Shown: positions 49,534 to 61,079, counted from the stretch's first letter. The stretch is DNA of 64,000 nucleotides from Holacanthus passer (GCA_025331565.1 JAFREQ010000038.1:2976001-3040000), one strand, 5' to 3'. Numbers and translations are program-made. Notes: generated by a model not told the origin, from the letters alone.

Positions 49534-50454
49534 ATGCATTGCAGAGCAAGCAGACAATTATGGTTTCACCTTTTCCATAACTTAAAGCTAGAGGAGAGTC
49601 TGTGCACGTAAATATGTGCACCAGCAGCCAGTAATCACAGTGTAATTCAGTTTGGACCAGGATCAGTACATTTTAGTACAATCTATCCATCAGACTATTC
49701 TCAGACTGTGACTAAACGAAAACACTGCAGTGGTCTGCTGCTCATGTGCGTGTGTGTGTGTGGATGTGTATTACTCATGTTGGGGGGGCGTAAATCTGTT
49801 TACACAGTCACAATGGAGAGAAAATGCAAGTCCCCATTATGTAAATCATTACATTTTAAGGTGAAGGTTAAAGTTGGATTAGGGCAAGTCTCCAAGAAAT
49901 TAATGTTTGTCAATGTAATGTCCTCTGAACAACATGACTGTGTGTGTGTTTGTGTGCAGATAAGAAACAGATAGCATCCAGGTTGAGTTGTGTAATGTTA
50001 GTAGGAGATGGAGCTAATGGGTGCACAGGGAGGATGGAGTGCCGGTGGGAGTGCCTGATGAAATTTGTACCAACTCACACACACATATCACCATTCACAT
50101 CACTTGCTGGTACCCCCTGCCTTTCATTCCTTCCACTGGTGGCCACTACCAACCAAAACTTCTGCTCAGCTTGTACCAAAACCTCAAAATGTGCATGATA
50201 ATGGTTTATTGATGTTAACTTGCTGCATGTGACACATTCATGTGACATCTATACAGCCTGTCCTTTGAACCAATGCATGAAACACATTCACAACTGCCCC
50301 AACTTTTCCATCTCAAGAGATCTCAGAGATAACATGTGATGCAAGTGCTGCATTGAGCCATAAATCAAACGCACTCAGTCTCTGTGCAGTGATAAAGAAC
50401 AGTAGATGACCCTCTGACCTGACTGCCCAAATCTGATCTGTTCATCTGCTAATG

Positions 50455-50507
<53 letters not shown>

Positions 50508-51404
50508 CAGAGGAATGTACTGTGTCTAATGCTCTGCAGTAGTGGAGTCTTGTGTGGTACAGGTGTGGTTAGGTATTTGTGGGTAGGAAGGAAACTGAAA
50601 GTGGGTACGTTTCACTGTGACAGAAAAACAGAACCAGAGACAGAAAGAGAAGGATAAAGATATAAGATGTTACTTGTAAATGCTAATATTGACCTCTGAT
50701 ATGATGAAACTTGTAACTTAGAAATAATAAATATGTTGTCTAGGATCTTACAAGAGATTGATTCAAAAGTGTTATTCCATGTAAATATGAATGGTGTAAA
50801 TAAATGATTATTTTTTTAACATCTAGTCTAGCTTCAAGGTTCATTTATGAAGTTCACAAAACTGTCATAATTTATCATTTCTCACACAGACAACATCTTA
50901 AAGGGGCTCCAGCAATTTAGTATTACTTTTTATAAAATTGAAGGACTAAGAAAAGAGATATTTTAAAAAGCAAAAAAGCAAAGTTGACAGCACAGAGGCA
51001 GAGATATCATGAGCCTTAGTATGGGTCGAGCCAACTGAGCAAGTTCTATCAGCTCATGAAGACAGTGACATTTGGTTAAAAGCCCTGGAAAAGCTAGTAC
51101 TTGGAGGTTAAATTTGAAAAAATTTATTTGCCAGACTATGCCAAAGCCAACAAGGACTTTTCAAGCTCAGTGTCTAAATTTGTGGAATACAGCAGTAAAA
51201 ATTTGACGAGGTGAGATAAGGGTGCAGGTGAGAGATGGAGAGAAGGGGAAGACTGAGTCAGAGAGGAGAAGGAGAGGAGGGTCAATTCTGTAATCCTTCC
51301 ACACTCAATGTATTCCCAATGAAGCACAAGAACCCACACAATGGCCCATTGAGATGGCTTCTTTGGCACTGTAATTGGCAACAGCGGTGTTGTCTGCTGA
51401 TGTA

Positions 51405-51443
<39 letters not shown>

Positions 51444-54400
51444 AAGGGGAAAAACAGAGGAGGAAGAGGAGGCATTGTGGAGGAGGCTTAGGTCTTTGTC
51501 CTAATCCTAATCTTGACTAATTCCTGTTGCCCAGAACCATTAGAGGATAGAAAAGAGCCACACAGCTGCCTCTTTACAAACCTCAAAAACCTTCCAGATG
51601 GAAAGACACACACACATACACACACAGCTGGGTTTCCATTCAAGTATTTTTATGTGGATTCCCATGTACTGAATCAGAAAAGTGGAACAGAGGTGGAATT
51701 ATGACAAAATTTCTCAAATATTGCAAAACATTCAACATTCAAACAACTCATCAAGGATTTTGTTTGTTGTATTTATATTTCAATTCAGCTGATGAAAAAT
51801 CACCAAATCTTTCATTTGATTCCTTGTTTGAAGAGCAGAGAGAAGAAAAGTGGAAAAAAAAAGAGACAGAGACAGATCAGAAAAAAAAGAAAGTATTCAG
51901 AATTCATACAGATGCGTGCCACAGGTGTGTATTCAATATGAACGAGATCGTGCTGACGTGCTGCAGGTGTCTGTGTGTGTGCGTGCAGGTGTGTGTGTGT
52001 GTGTGTGTGTGTGTCATCGTGTGACGGCTTGGCAGGTCACGGTGAAGGTGCACAGTAACAGCTGGCGAGCAGGCTAGAAGACAGACACGCCTATACACAT
52101 CTCTCTGGCACAGTCTGCTTTCGGCTGGGATTCGAGCCATTAAGAATGCCAGCAGTGTGTGTGTGTGTGTGTGCGTGTGACTCTTAGTATATCATGTCAA
52201 TCAGGCTGACAAACAGGTGAGGATGTGGCAGGAAGAGTGAGCTGCAATTATGATTCAAACAGCAGTGTGTCAGGATCTGACTGCGCGGACAAAAAAAAAA
52301 TGCCATGAAGCTGATTACCATGATATGAGCAGCGAAGCGGCATAAACACAGTAAACCTTTGTGCACTGATACATTATTTCACAGCATTTTCTTTTTCTCG
52401 CGTTTGATCCAATCTGCGCGTTTCTGCAGTGGTGTGTTTGGCTGACAGCGGGGGATCTCCCAGCGGAGACACTCAGAAACAAAGGTGCCCTTGTGTTGTT
52501 TAGCTCTGACCACATGATTTCACAGAAGATAACATTCCTCTGTTGTATCCACCACATAGTTTGGTAATTACAGACACAGGAGGAACAGCTATTTGCATAA
52601 TGTGTGCATGTGTGTGCATGTGTTTTTAACAGTCTTATCTGTATGATTACGTTAGCCTGAAATTTATTATTGAAATAGATGCTGGTACATAACACTAAAA
52701 ACCTGAACATAATATACAGCCAGGAACATTTTAGGAAAATCAGTTCCAAAACTGTGCCATATCATGTTGTGACCGTAACCTCCTGCCTGCTTCAGTCAGT
52801 CAAATACACACTCTGTATGCATAAAGGATGTGTGCTGACACACAATGGTGCTGCGAGCTACGTTATGTTCATTAAAGCTTACATTTGCTGTTTGCAGGAA
52901 GCATTAATGGCCTGGTAGAATATCAGATCGATATATTGGCCAATATTAGCTCAATGCGGATTTATCATTATACTGATGCTGATAAATAACAAGAAAATGC
53001 GGCACAGAAATACCAAAATAGGTTTTTAGGTCATTCAGATAATGGTGTCAACGTTACATAGTTTGTCCACTAGAGAGCGCTGACAAGTCCATTTTTAAGG
53101 GGCAGGTGCACTTGTCTGAACTTTACGCACGTAACTGCGACAGTACACTGATTGTGAGCTGAACACATTCTGATGGAGGACTGCAACTGCTTTTGTTTTG
53201 GAGCCAATGGACACAAAGTGTTACACCCCAAAAACCATAAAAGTGTGAAAGACAACAGACGCACACTCATGCTTGTTCACGTTTGTGCAGACAGAGACAC
53301 ATATTCCAGCCTTGAGATGAAAGCATCCTTCGCGTAAATGCTCCTGGTTTTAACATGCCGATACAGATCTAGCAGTTAATGTGGAGATTGGTTGAATTTG
53401 CCTTCATTCTTGCCAATGCAAGATCACAAATTCCAGAAGGGGCTGATTCACAACACAGAAAAACACTCAAATCCATGTATACTCAATCGTCTAAGAATGG
53501 GAAGCCAAAATAGAAAAAAAATCTTGATTGTCATCAGCTCGTGTACACTCTCTCACGTTTCCAAATATTTAGACAGATAGGACAGAATTTCCTTTCTGCT
53601 CTGAAAACCCCATAAATCCATGATCAGGACGAGGCCAGGAAAACCACACACTCATCATCAACTGGCTAAGTGATGCAGCAACCACGGCGCAAATAGATTC
53701 TGTTTTTGGTTTCATCAGAAGCAAGACGAGCCAAGGGAAGAAACAAATTCAACTATGCAACGATCAGGGAATGAACAGGGACTGTAAGGGACTCCAACAT
53801 GAGTAAGTCCAACTCCAGAGGACACACTTCCATGAGCAGCATCCCAAGGTGACAGTAAAGATGTATTCCTACTAATAACTCAGAAACCACTGAGCACTAA
53901 AACACTGACACAGGCCGTCTGGTCAGTGATTAACTATGATGTAAGCCAGACACAGACACAACATAAAAACAGTTTTGATTCACCATTGGTATCAAGAAAA
54001 AAGTCTCAACTGAGAAAACAGGCGTGTTCATAGCTTGACTGTTCAGTTTTTCAATTTATTGTTTCACAAGGCCAGTGGTCAATTTTTTAAAAACCAGAAC
54101 CATATAATCATTCAGGTGAGACTAAAACATAAAATCTCCAAAAACTGGACCCACAAGCTTTGCATAGGGTGACAGCGATAATGACCAACCTACATTTCAC
54201 AATGCTGATTTCACATATTTGACTCATGTCTGAAAACCTCTCGACCACACTAACCTCACCTCCCAGGAGCCTGCTCGACTCATGTTACTGTACTTCATAA
54301 ATTCTTAAGCATCCTGGTGGAGGGCTATTGTGCAACCGCAGTGACACAGCCAGTGCTTTGTATGACACATCCACGCAGCCACAAGGCAACACAGCGTCGG

Positions 54401-55511
54401 TCAAACTCACATTCTGCCTCTTTACCACAGCACTTTCCCAACTTGGAAAATTATATTGCAGTAACTGGACTCTGCTACTGTATATTAAATTATCATCCAT
54501 GTCACAAAGTACAGTATGTGGCCCCATCAGTACAAGACCTCAAGAACTGTGTGCAACAACCCAGGGGACACAAACTACAAACTGTCTTGGATGAGTTTCC
54601 CTGAGACTTGACATTTAGCCAGTTCTTGACATGTAAAGCAGTGATTTCCAACCAGGGGTACTCCAGCAAGATTGTGGTTAAACTTAAAAATAGACATTAT
54701 TATATTCACATAACGAACCAAGCTGTTTAAAACCAATGCAAATGAATACAGTTGGGACCTGATGGGTGGTGTTGATGAAGGGGGGCTGGAGTTCATGTGA
54801 CGGGGAATCTCTTCCCTATGAACATGCAGTACTCACGTTGGTCTTGCTGGACACGGCGAATGTGGCTCGGCTGGAGAAGCGGGCGGTGGAGGGGCTGCTG
54901 CCTGACACGGGGCCCGTCACCATGGAGGACACCTTGGAGCCCACAGGAGGACTGCTGGTGCCGGGGGAGGATGAGAAGGTGGCAGGTGGGGATGCAGGAC
55001 TGGACTGACTGCTCAGGCTGCTGTAGGTCTGGGCTTGGCTCCCCAGGTTGCAGGACTGGATGTGGAGGTGAGCCTGGCTCTGAGTGTGAGCCTGACCCCT
55101 ACCATAGATCACCTCTTTTATCTCCTGATGGTTCTCCTGAATGTCACTAAGGTGATTCTTGTGATTCTGACTGTGATTGTGGCTGTTGTTTAGCAAGGCG
55201 CTCCTGTCACAAGTCATCCCACTCAGGAGCTCCACCTGTCGGGTAAGAGCCTCCAGCTGACTCCTAAGCTGCCGGTTCTCCTGCTGGAGCTGGGCCACAG
55301 CTCGTCCGAGAGGCCCGCTCAGGTTGGCTGTCTCCTCCAGACGACGCTCCATGCCCAGCTTAAAGGCACTGACATCCACATGGATCTCCCTGATGGCGTC
55401 CCTGAGAGTGTTCTCATAACGGGCCAGAGCTGCACACACTGTCTCCCCCTCTGGAGAGGAAGGCCGAGGGTGACACAAGTCTCCCATCTCAGCCAGGGTT
55501 GGGGCTTCCAT
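32036..55511 (-). CDS. smtnl2: Smoothelin-like protein 2
   Basis: Nine coding exons join in frame to 559 codons plus stop: 54837-55511, 37466-37547, 36800-37054, 36566-36622, 36417-36477, 36191-36337, 35957-36080, 33792-33943 and 32036-32162. All junctions are GT-AG with matching phases. The start is the ATG at 55511 (MEAPTLAEMG), 17 nt inside an exon whose acceptor (ATTTCCACAG) ends at 55529. Residues 27-97 form the family's coiled coil (LGRAVAQLQQENRQLRSQLE). A His/Asn-rich stretch and a long Ser/Pro-rich linker follow. The conserved RRRELVRSQTLPR is at about 393-405 and LKRSQSFGV near 437-445. A type-2 calponin-homology domain fills about 447-556 ([56 protein letters not shown]) and ends LYNHLRKFE. 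Human SMTNL2 is about 461 aa; the excess here is in the linker. Smoothelin-family proteins associate with actin; SMTNL2 is a reported JNK substrate in muscle. Confidence 0.95.
32163..33791 (-). other. smtnl2 last intron
   Basis: No gene seen. A percomorph-type repeat fragment lies at 33370-33500 and a 9-bp stem with a 3-nt loop at 32452-32472 (aataagctc / gagcttatt). Confidence 0.6.
33944..35956 (-). other. smtnl2 intron within the CH domain
   Basis: No gene seen. It contains a CT-to-GT microsatellite (34304-34337), a CA tract (34512-34539) and a percomorph-type repeat piece (34825-34990). Confidence 0.6.
41015..41265 (+). repeat. Second dispersed percomorph-type repeat
   Basis: Segments such as 'ttcagacattcatgttcccc', 'catcatcagggcaaaactttg', 'taaaccttagcatgttctc' and 'cacagcctcacagagcc' follow the order of a dispersed repeat I associate with percomorph genomes. 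A shorter piece lies at 46510-46670 (catcatcaggtcc, ctttggtttatgcaaaacta, attcccatcagc). Family name unknown to me. Confidence 0.6.
42211..42273. repeat. Two successive palindromes (foldback structure)
   Basis: 42211-42228 is ggactcca, tc, tggagtcc: a perfect 8-bp stem with a 2-nt loop. 42232-42245 (tggaagtccagttt) pairs exactly with 42260-42273, and inside it 42247-42251 (ctcca) pairs with 42254-42258 (tggag) across one A/C mismatch. The motif ctccatctggag is used in both. It lies about 270 bp upstream of the hAT remnant. Confidence 0.85.
42545..43610 (+). pseudogene. Broken BED-finger/hAT transposase (ZBED-like)
   Basis: Pieces of one protein follow in order on the plus strand but in different frames. 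A BED zinc finger is at 42545-42676 (YLFSFTAALTSLCLVCREKL, then PNQLKHHLQTKH: the CxxC and the histidines are present). The core is at 42700-42945 (KFALQLNESTDVSGQAQILA, VHFVDGD). The CTDGAAAMVG segment is near 43027 and HCFLHREALVAMK near 43100. A later segment (LNELNMRMQDRNGNLF) lies near 43250, and the C-terminal dimerisation region at 43508-43590 (SLPFSIEYLCELGFSSLTPI). Stops and frameshifts interrupt it repeatedly, and about 1.1 kb remains of a usual coding length near 1.8 kb, so it is dead. The type is the ZBED5/FAM200/SCAND3-like branch of hAT. It sits antisense in the smtnl2 intron. Confidence 0.82.
46312..46334. repeat. GT dinucleotide microsatellite
   Basis: About 11 GT units followed by a G run, in the smtnl2 intron. 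Confidence 0.85.
48049..48110. repeat. Long CA dinucleotide microsatellite
   Basis: Uninterrupted CA for about 62 bp (31 units). Confidence 0.95.
48554..48592 (+). other. G-quadruplex-like G-rich tract
   Basis: Five runs of three to five G separated by loops of 1-6 bases (ggggg cttttg-type loop, ggggg, gggg, ggg, ggggg) satisfy the usual G4 pattern. On the plus strand, i.e. the template strand of smtnl2. Confidence 0.5.
48926..49074 (-). mobile_element. tRNA-Glu-derived SINE
   Basis: Read on the minus strand, 49074-49008 resembles tRNA-Glu: GATTTGGCGCTCTCACCACC, then GGCCCAGGTTCGATTCC (B box at 49019-49029) and CAGTCAGGGAA. The A-box half is shortened. A tRNA-unrelated body follows, then the tail GGAAATTTCCCTGTCGTGGG and ACTAATAAAGGA. 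This head-body-tail layout is that of a SINE using a LINE-type tail. It is not a functional tRNA. Confidence 0.75.
49473..49532. repeat. Long GT dinucleotide microsatellite
   Basis: Uninterrupted GT for about 60 bp, opposite in sense to the CA array at 48049-48110. Confidence 0.95.
50455..50506. repeat. Long CA dinucleotide microsatellite
   Basis: Uninterrupted CA for about 52 bp. Confidence 0.95.
51407..51442. repeat. GT dinucleotide microsatellite
   Basis: About 18 GT units; shorter GT tracts follow at 51985-52013 and 52153-52172. Confidence 0.9.
53067..53082 (+). promoter_or_regulatory. Weak CTCF-like motif
   Basis: CCACTAGAGAGCGCTG differs from the CTCF core consensus at one position (A in place of the first G of GGC). 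Confidence 0.3.
54639..54660 (+). repeat. hAT-type terminal sequence fragment
   Basis: 'cagtgatttccaaccagggg' resembles the CAGTGGTTCCCAACCAGGGG terminus of non-autonomous hAT elements. No matching second end was traced. Confidence 0.4.
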
Positions 55512-55528
55512 CGCTACAGCTGTAGCCA

Positions 55529-56163
55529 CTGTGGAAATGGGTCAGACAACCTCTCAGTCTGTGAGTTAACGTCTGAGAGCGAGATCCTCTGGCCACTGGA
55601 GAATGTGTAGCTTCAGTCTGTGTGCTGAGGGTTTGGCTGGAGAGGTGGGGGTGGGGGGACTGATGGACAAGGGTTGGGAGATGAAAGTTTGCAGTGGGGG
55701 CAAAGGTCTGGTCTTATCCCAACTCCTTCAGCTTCCTTGGATGTCCCAGGCTCCTTCTCCTTCAATCAGCTCTGCTTTTCAAGTACAGACACCTCACTGT
55801 CTTCTATCTGAAGACACAAAATGGACAAGACTTGACCTTTAGCTTGTGGACAGCTCTGAAACTTGAAGAACCGAGCAAGGCAAATGCAATGCAGCTAAGT
55901 TAAAAGACATCCAACATAGTGACAATGAAATCAAGGCTTGTGCTAAATAATTCAGAATCTCCAACAAAGTCTAAAACTTCACCAACTTGATCCAAACAAC
56001 TGCTCTGACAGACTTTCCTGCAGAGAACTGAACAAGAGAATCTGTTTTCAAGGAGTCAGAATGACAGAAAGAAAACATACATCTCTTTGAGCCAGCTATG
56101 TTTCATAACTGCCATAAAACACAGCAGTGAGGTAATCTGCACTAACAGCTGCAGCAGACTTAC
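55529..56163 (-). other. smtnl2 5' intron
   Basis: Between the non-coding exon donor (GAG then GTAAGT at 56163/56164) and the acceptor before the start-codon exon (55529). It contains nothing else that I recognise. Confidence 0.65.
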
Positions 56164-56412
56164 CTCAGCTCGGCTCTCTGGTGCAGCTCAGCAGAGTTTC
56201 CTCAGCGCTCAACAGCTGTATGAGTGTGTCTGCGTGAGTGAGTGTGTGTGTGTGCTCTGCTCTGCCCTGCCGGCTCTCTGGTTTGTTTAAACTCTCAGGT
56301 TGATCACTCCTCTCTCCCGGAGGAGGGAGGAGAAAGGGAGGGATAAAGGAGGAGGTGGTGGTGGTGGAGTGAAGAAACAACATGGAAAGAGTAGTAAATG
56401 TGAGGGGAGGGG
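56164..56412 (-). other. smtnl2: smtnl2 non-coding first exon
   Basis: A strong donor (GCTGAG followed by GTAAGTC) at 56163/56164 on the minus strand, and a TATA box about 25-30 bp upstream of the predicted start near 56410, define an exon of about 250 nt made of 5' UTR. The 5' limit is inferred from the TATA position. Confidence 0.55.
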
Positions 56413-56428
56413 AGGGAGGGAGGCGGGC
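56403..56428 (+). promoter_or_regulatory. G-rich tract over the smtnl2 start site
   Basis: Runs gggg-a-gggg-a-ggg-a-ggg and a final ggg fit a G-quadruplex pattern with one-base loops, on the template strand and between the TATA box and the first exon. Confidence 0.5.
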
Positions 56429-56436
56429 CGGCTTGC

Positions 56437-56443
56437 TTTTATA
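56437..56443 (-). promoter_or_regulatory. smtnl2 TATA box
   Basis: GGATATAAAAGC on the minus strand is a clear TATAAAA. It is followed on the minus strand by a C-rich tract covering the predicted start site. Confidence 0.6.
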
Positions 56444-58390
56444 TCCTCGCACTGTGTAAACTATCAGAAGGAGGACTCTTTCTCTCTCCCGCTTTCTTAG
56501 TGCACCTCTCTCCTCTCCTCTCTCTATCATGCATCTGTCTGTCCCTGCTCAGTGCCATCTTCTTCTCTCTCATCTATTCTTTTCTCTTCTTTTATTTGAA
56601 GGAAATACACAACTTAACACTCTCAGAATAAGAGAGGCTTATTTGCAGTGTTGCATTACACGTGTGAGTTTATTATCAGATATATGGCATGGCCACTTAC
56701 ATAAGAAAAAAAAAAATGAGGGCGACTGTGTCAACTAGTAATTTCATAAATAAAGAATCAATAGTGTTGCCATGGTTAATTAATGTTTTCACCTTAATTA
56801 TCAACATAAATTCAATCTCCACGTCAGCTTGTTTGCCAAAGCCAACACACCCTCATCCATTCTCCTTCCTTCCCCTGATCCCTCCGTCTCTCTCAAGTCT
56901 CTATCTGTACTTCTTTCCCTCAATGTCATTATCTTTCCATCCCCTCGCTCTAATGGTGTTATGTTAAGATAAGAACTGATCAAGAGGGAAAGTCTGACTG
57001 GTGATTTTGTTCACAGTAATGCAGTGTTAAATAAAGATATAAGCGCCTGTCATTGATGATAATGTGGCAAACAGCCACAGATAAAAACAAAAGTTAAATC
57101 TATTACTGAAAACTTTTGTTTTTGCAATTTCCACATGGACTGTATCTTCATATATACCCGTTTGATACTTGGTATCATACATGTATTCCACAGTTAAACA
57201 CTACATTTAGACAATTTAGCCTCAGTGCACATTTTCACATTTTTTTTGTTTGATGGCAAAACGAGACAGACGGACAGACAGTCGAGCTGGCTGCGGAGGA
57301 CCACTACCCTCCCCCTTGTGACTGGACCCCAACAGAGCAAACATTCGACACCAGTAGCAAGTGTATGTGTGTGTGTGTGTGCCCATGCAATGGACAGACC
57401 TATACAAATACTTCGACATTCCACCGTCCTGCTTACTGTCAACAGTGTGTGTGTGTGTTAAGGAGTGTGTGAGAGACAGAAGTGCAACAGGGAGCGTTGG
57501 GAGATGAGGAGGGGGCTTGATGAGGTGATTTACTGGCAGAGTGTCCCCCCACCTTTCTGTCTCTCTCACTCGCTCTCTCTCAGACACACATAGTCAGCAC
57601 CCCCTCAGGGTTTTATGTGAGTCTGCTGGGGGTAGTACAAGAGTCAGACATCAACAAACCACTGTAGAGGTCAGAGGTCATGGGTATCATCAGTCATCTG
57701 AGGTTTGTCTCAGAATATGTCCATATTAATGCTGATAAATCTGTGCATGTATCTTTTCCTCCATTGATACTGTTTTTCATCCTTGTTGAAACTGAAAAGT
57801 CTGATTTAATATGATGCTGCACGAATCAATATTTTTATTTCAACAATGGCACAAATGACTGTGTAATATGTAAAGGATCACTCACAATGATGAGAATGAT
57901 GACACAACTCTACAGTTTCCTCAGCTCTACTGAGCATTTTCAGTGTGTTTCAGCTTATTGTTCAGTTTTTACGGCTGTGGTTCACTCTCACTGCTCGAAT
58001 CAACCCTGTTTCCAGCAGCATGTTTTTTTCTCAGAAGTTGGTTTAGACCACAGCAGAGCAAAACAAATAGTTAATATTGGACTTAATTTCATCAGGTGGA
58101 CAAAAATAAGACTACCAATGAATGCTAATGTTGCTTCATGTCTGCTGGAGGAGTAATTTGGCAACTGTATATGAGGTGATATGTCAATGTTGTGTTTACT
58201 GCCTCTTCCCCAAGTGACCCCCCCCCCAAAAAAAATCAACTAATGCTGCCAAGCAAAAACACGTTTCAGTGTGTGACATCATGATGTGACTCATTGAATT
58301 ATAGTTAAAATTAAATTAAGTTGATTACAATAAAATTGAGCTATTTTTCATTTTGCTCAAGGTACCCTGAGAGTCCTTGGAGCCAACGTG

Positions 58391-58423
58391 TGGGCCCCTG
58401 GACCCCACTTTGAGAACCACTAC
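58391..58423 (-). repeat. hAT-type terminal sequence fragment
   Basis: On the minus strand this reads GTAGTGGTTCTCAAAGTGGG then GTCC, the typical end of vertebrate hAT (Charlie-like) elements. Confidence 0.5.
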
Positions 58424-59074
58424 TTTCCAGTAACAATGAGTCAGCAGGTAATGTGGTGTAACCCGTATGAATCAGAGTGGTATGAAATGAAAAACTTCAG
58501 CTGTCGTCACAACAATAGATCTCTCTCTCTCTCCTGCCTCCCACAACTCTGGTTGCACTTTTTCATTGTTTTGATAATGACTAAATGTGTTTTACCTCTG
58601 TGACGCTGGCTCCACTCTGTGCAGAGCTGAGGTTGTAAATGTCCAGTGTGATCACGGTGGAGGAGTTCACACACTTTGGTTTTCCTCTCATCTGGTCCTC
58701 AGCCAGGAGAAGCATTTGTTGATATTGCAGAGGCTTTTGCAAACACACTTCTTCCTCTGTGCTGGGTGTCTGACTAAACTGATTAAGTGTGGATTAGGTC
58801 ACGTAGCAGGCTGGTAGACATTTGGGGCTTGTGATATACAGCACATTCATGGGCAAACATATATCACTGCTGTCAAGGGCCAAACATCTGCAAAAAGTAA
58901 AAAGCAAGAAGTGAAGAAAGTCATTGCTATTTCATCACTGTTCTTATATATTTTTTAAATAACCTCCTACAGTTCTCTGGACAAACAGGTCCTAAACTAC
59001 AGAAGCAGAAAATCACAGTTATGTAAATCCCAAAACTAGCTGAGAAATTTTAAATACACCAGTAAATAACCCTA

Positions 59075-59158
59075 TGTGGTGGTCCAGTGGTTAGGACGCC
59101 CGAATGGAAATTTCCCCATTGTGGGACTAATAAAAGGATAAAAAAAAAAAAAAAAAAA
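59075..59158 (+). mobile_element. Truncated tRNA-Glu SINE with poly-A
   Basis: Starts tgtggtggtccagtggttag, the A-box half of tRNA-Glu. It then jumps at about 59101 directly to the tail (aatttccccattgtgggact, aataaaagg) and ends in 20 A. The B box and body are missing, so this is an internally deleted relative of the copy at 48926-49074. Confidence 0.7.
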
Positions 59159-61079
59159 GGATGCTCCTGTGTCTCAAAAAGTGCTGCCTGTGTGCTCATG
59201 AGCAAGGCGCTGTAATGGAAGCTAGTTCAAGTTTAAGCAATAAAATTTAAGTATTACATTAATGTATATTCATGATCATGTCCATAATCAGCTATAACTT
59301 TTAAAAGCCCAAATTAATATTTTTCATAAATGTGAAAGAGGATGTTCATACACACAATGAATTATCACCTGACTCTGCAGATGGCCTCAGCTTTAACAGA
59401 GCATTTTAACATCTTTAAGCTGTTTGTTTTGCTTTTTTTTCTTACTGCCTGCAGCTTTACTATTTTGTTTCAGTTTCACCGACAATGTGGAGCATTTTAC
59501 AGCTAAAGAGTCAGATATTCTGCTCAGGAGTTGGTGGAGACCAAAAACAGGACTAAAGAAAATCAGTTCATACGTTCATGTTTGAAAAGCAAAGCTAGGC
59601 TAGGTATTTTGAGTAACGCCATATTCACTGAATGTGCTGTATTTGGAATAAATAGCACCACAGCTTGGTGCAATCTCTCATTAAACACTCAACACAAAAA
59701 CAAACCGCTATCCAATATATCACTTGCTATAGGAAGATGAAACCTTTGTGATTTTTACAAACATAGATAATAATTTATAAATAAAAGCATACAAAAAAAC
59801 TACAGTTCCCAATAAAAAAGTACAGGAATTGATAGTTTTTCCAACTTGAGTCAGGAGATCAAAAAATTCAAAGACTATTTTATGTCACTAGATGTTTTCT
59901 GCCAAAAGTAGACTGGTTGTTAGATGGTTGTCTGCACATGTTTTCTGGACAGTTTTTGGAGGTTTGATTTTACAACTACACTACGAAATATAGTAAATTA
60001 TGCTGATAAGAGAGTAAAAGTTTGGCTTCATTTATACTTTAATGTGAAACTGTGAAATTGTGTGAAATTTTGTTGTTTGCCTCTAACTGTGGTTTATCTG
60101 GTTACAACAGATAAACAAAACTGAAAACACAAACACAGATCTCTGATTCAGATAACTGCCTTCAGGTGCACGAAATGTTGCACAATAAGTCAAAACAGGG
60201 ACAGACAGATACTCGTCCAATGCATGACACATTCTGATGTAACGAAAGTTCTCACACTATTATCTCTGTGGGTTTACAGGAAAACCTGATGACTGCACGA
60301 TACAGTTCATAAAATGTCAACATATGTAGACAAAACAAATCAAATCCTCCTTTTTGTATTCACAGGAAAATGTGATTTCTGAATATACATAAATTCATCA
60401 TTCATCATTCATCACAGACTTTCCTATAACAGTTATGCTTTAAATATATGTCATAACTGGTCTTTTATTTCAGATAAAATCCAATATTACTCTGCCAGCA
60501 CTAGTGTTGTAAATGTAAATATGTTATGCACACTGTCATTGAACTGACTTACAACAGGCTGTTTTGTGTTGTTGCCATATTAGATTCTTAGATTTACATC
60601 CTGCCACGAAACATGGAAATGCCAAATGTAAATCTTATTCAAATTAGTGTTTCAGCAAGGAGGAAGTATTCTCTCAAACACCAACGTGGCTTCTGTCTCC
60701 TTCTAGTCTGTTTTTCAGTGTCACCAGTGGTTTGATTTCAACACATTTTTTGGCATCAGTTTACGGCTGGCAAGATGAAAGGAGAATTCAGTGCTGTATT
60801 TAAGTGAATAATGTTTGATAGATGGTCATTAGGGAATAAGTTGTTTATAATTAAGTTGTTAATTATAGGTATGTTAGTATGAACACAGTGAAGCTGTAAA
60901 GATGCCAAACTCAACCACATTCCGCCTTGGTCCTCTCTAATTTCCCCACCGTCATCATCCACATCCCCCTATACAGTGTGTTTTTAAGGGTGTTAGGGCA
61001 CACAGACACACACACACGCACACATTCAAAGACACAAACACTTACAATACCCTCTCTGCATCAGTATTATCCTTATCTC

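Larger units (their letters stand above)
37548..54836 (-). other. smtnl2 17.3-kb intron
   Basis: This intron separates the N-terminal coiled-coil exon from the rest of smtnl2. No additional coding exon could be supported. Contents: two pieces of a second dispersed repeat (41015-41265, 46510-46670), palindromes at 42211-42273, a broken BED/hAT transposase (42545-43610), many CA/GT microsatellites (48049-48110, 49473-49532, 50455-50506, 51407-51442 and shorter ones), a G-rich tract (48554-48592), a tRNA-Glu-derived SINE (48926-49074), a hAT-like terminus (54639-54660) and a one-mismatch CTCF-like site (53067-53082, plus). Confidence 0.75.

Noticed and set aside
54797..55150. Plus-strand open frames over the first smtnl2 coding exon
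   Set aside because: Antisense shadows of smtnl2, open because the exon is GC-rich.
55512..55529. Upstream extension of smtnl2 by six codons
   Set aside because: It would start at GTG, and the splice acceptor lies exactly there, so the ATG at 55511 is the start.
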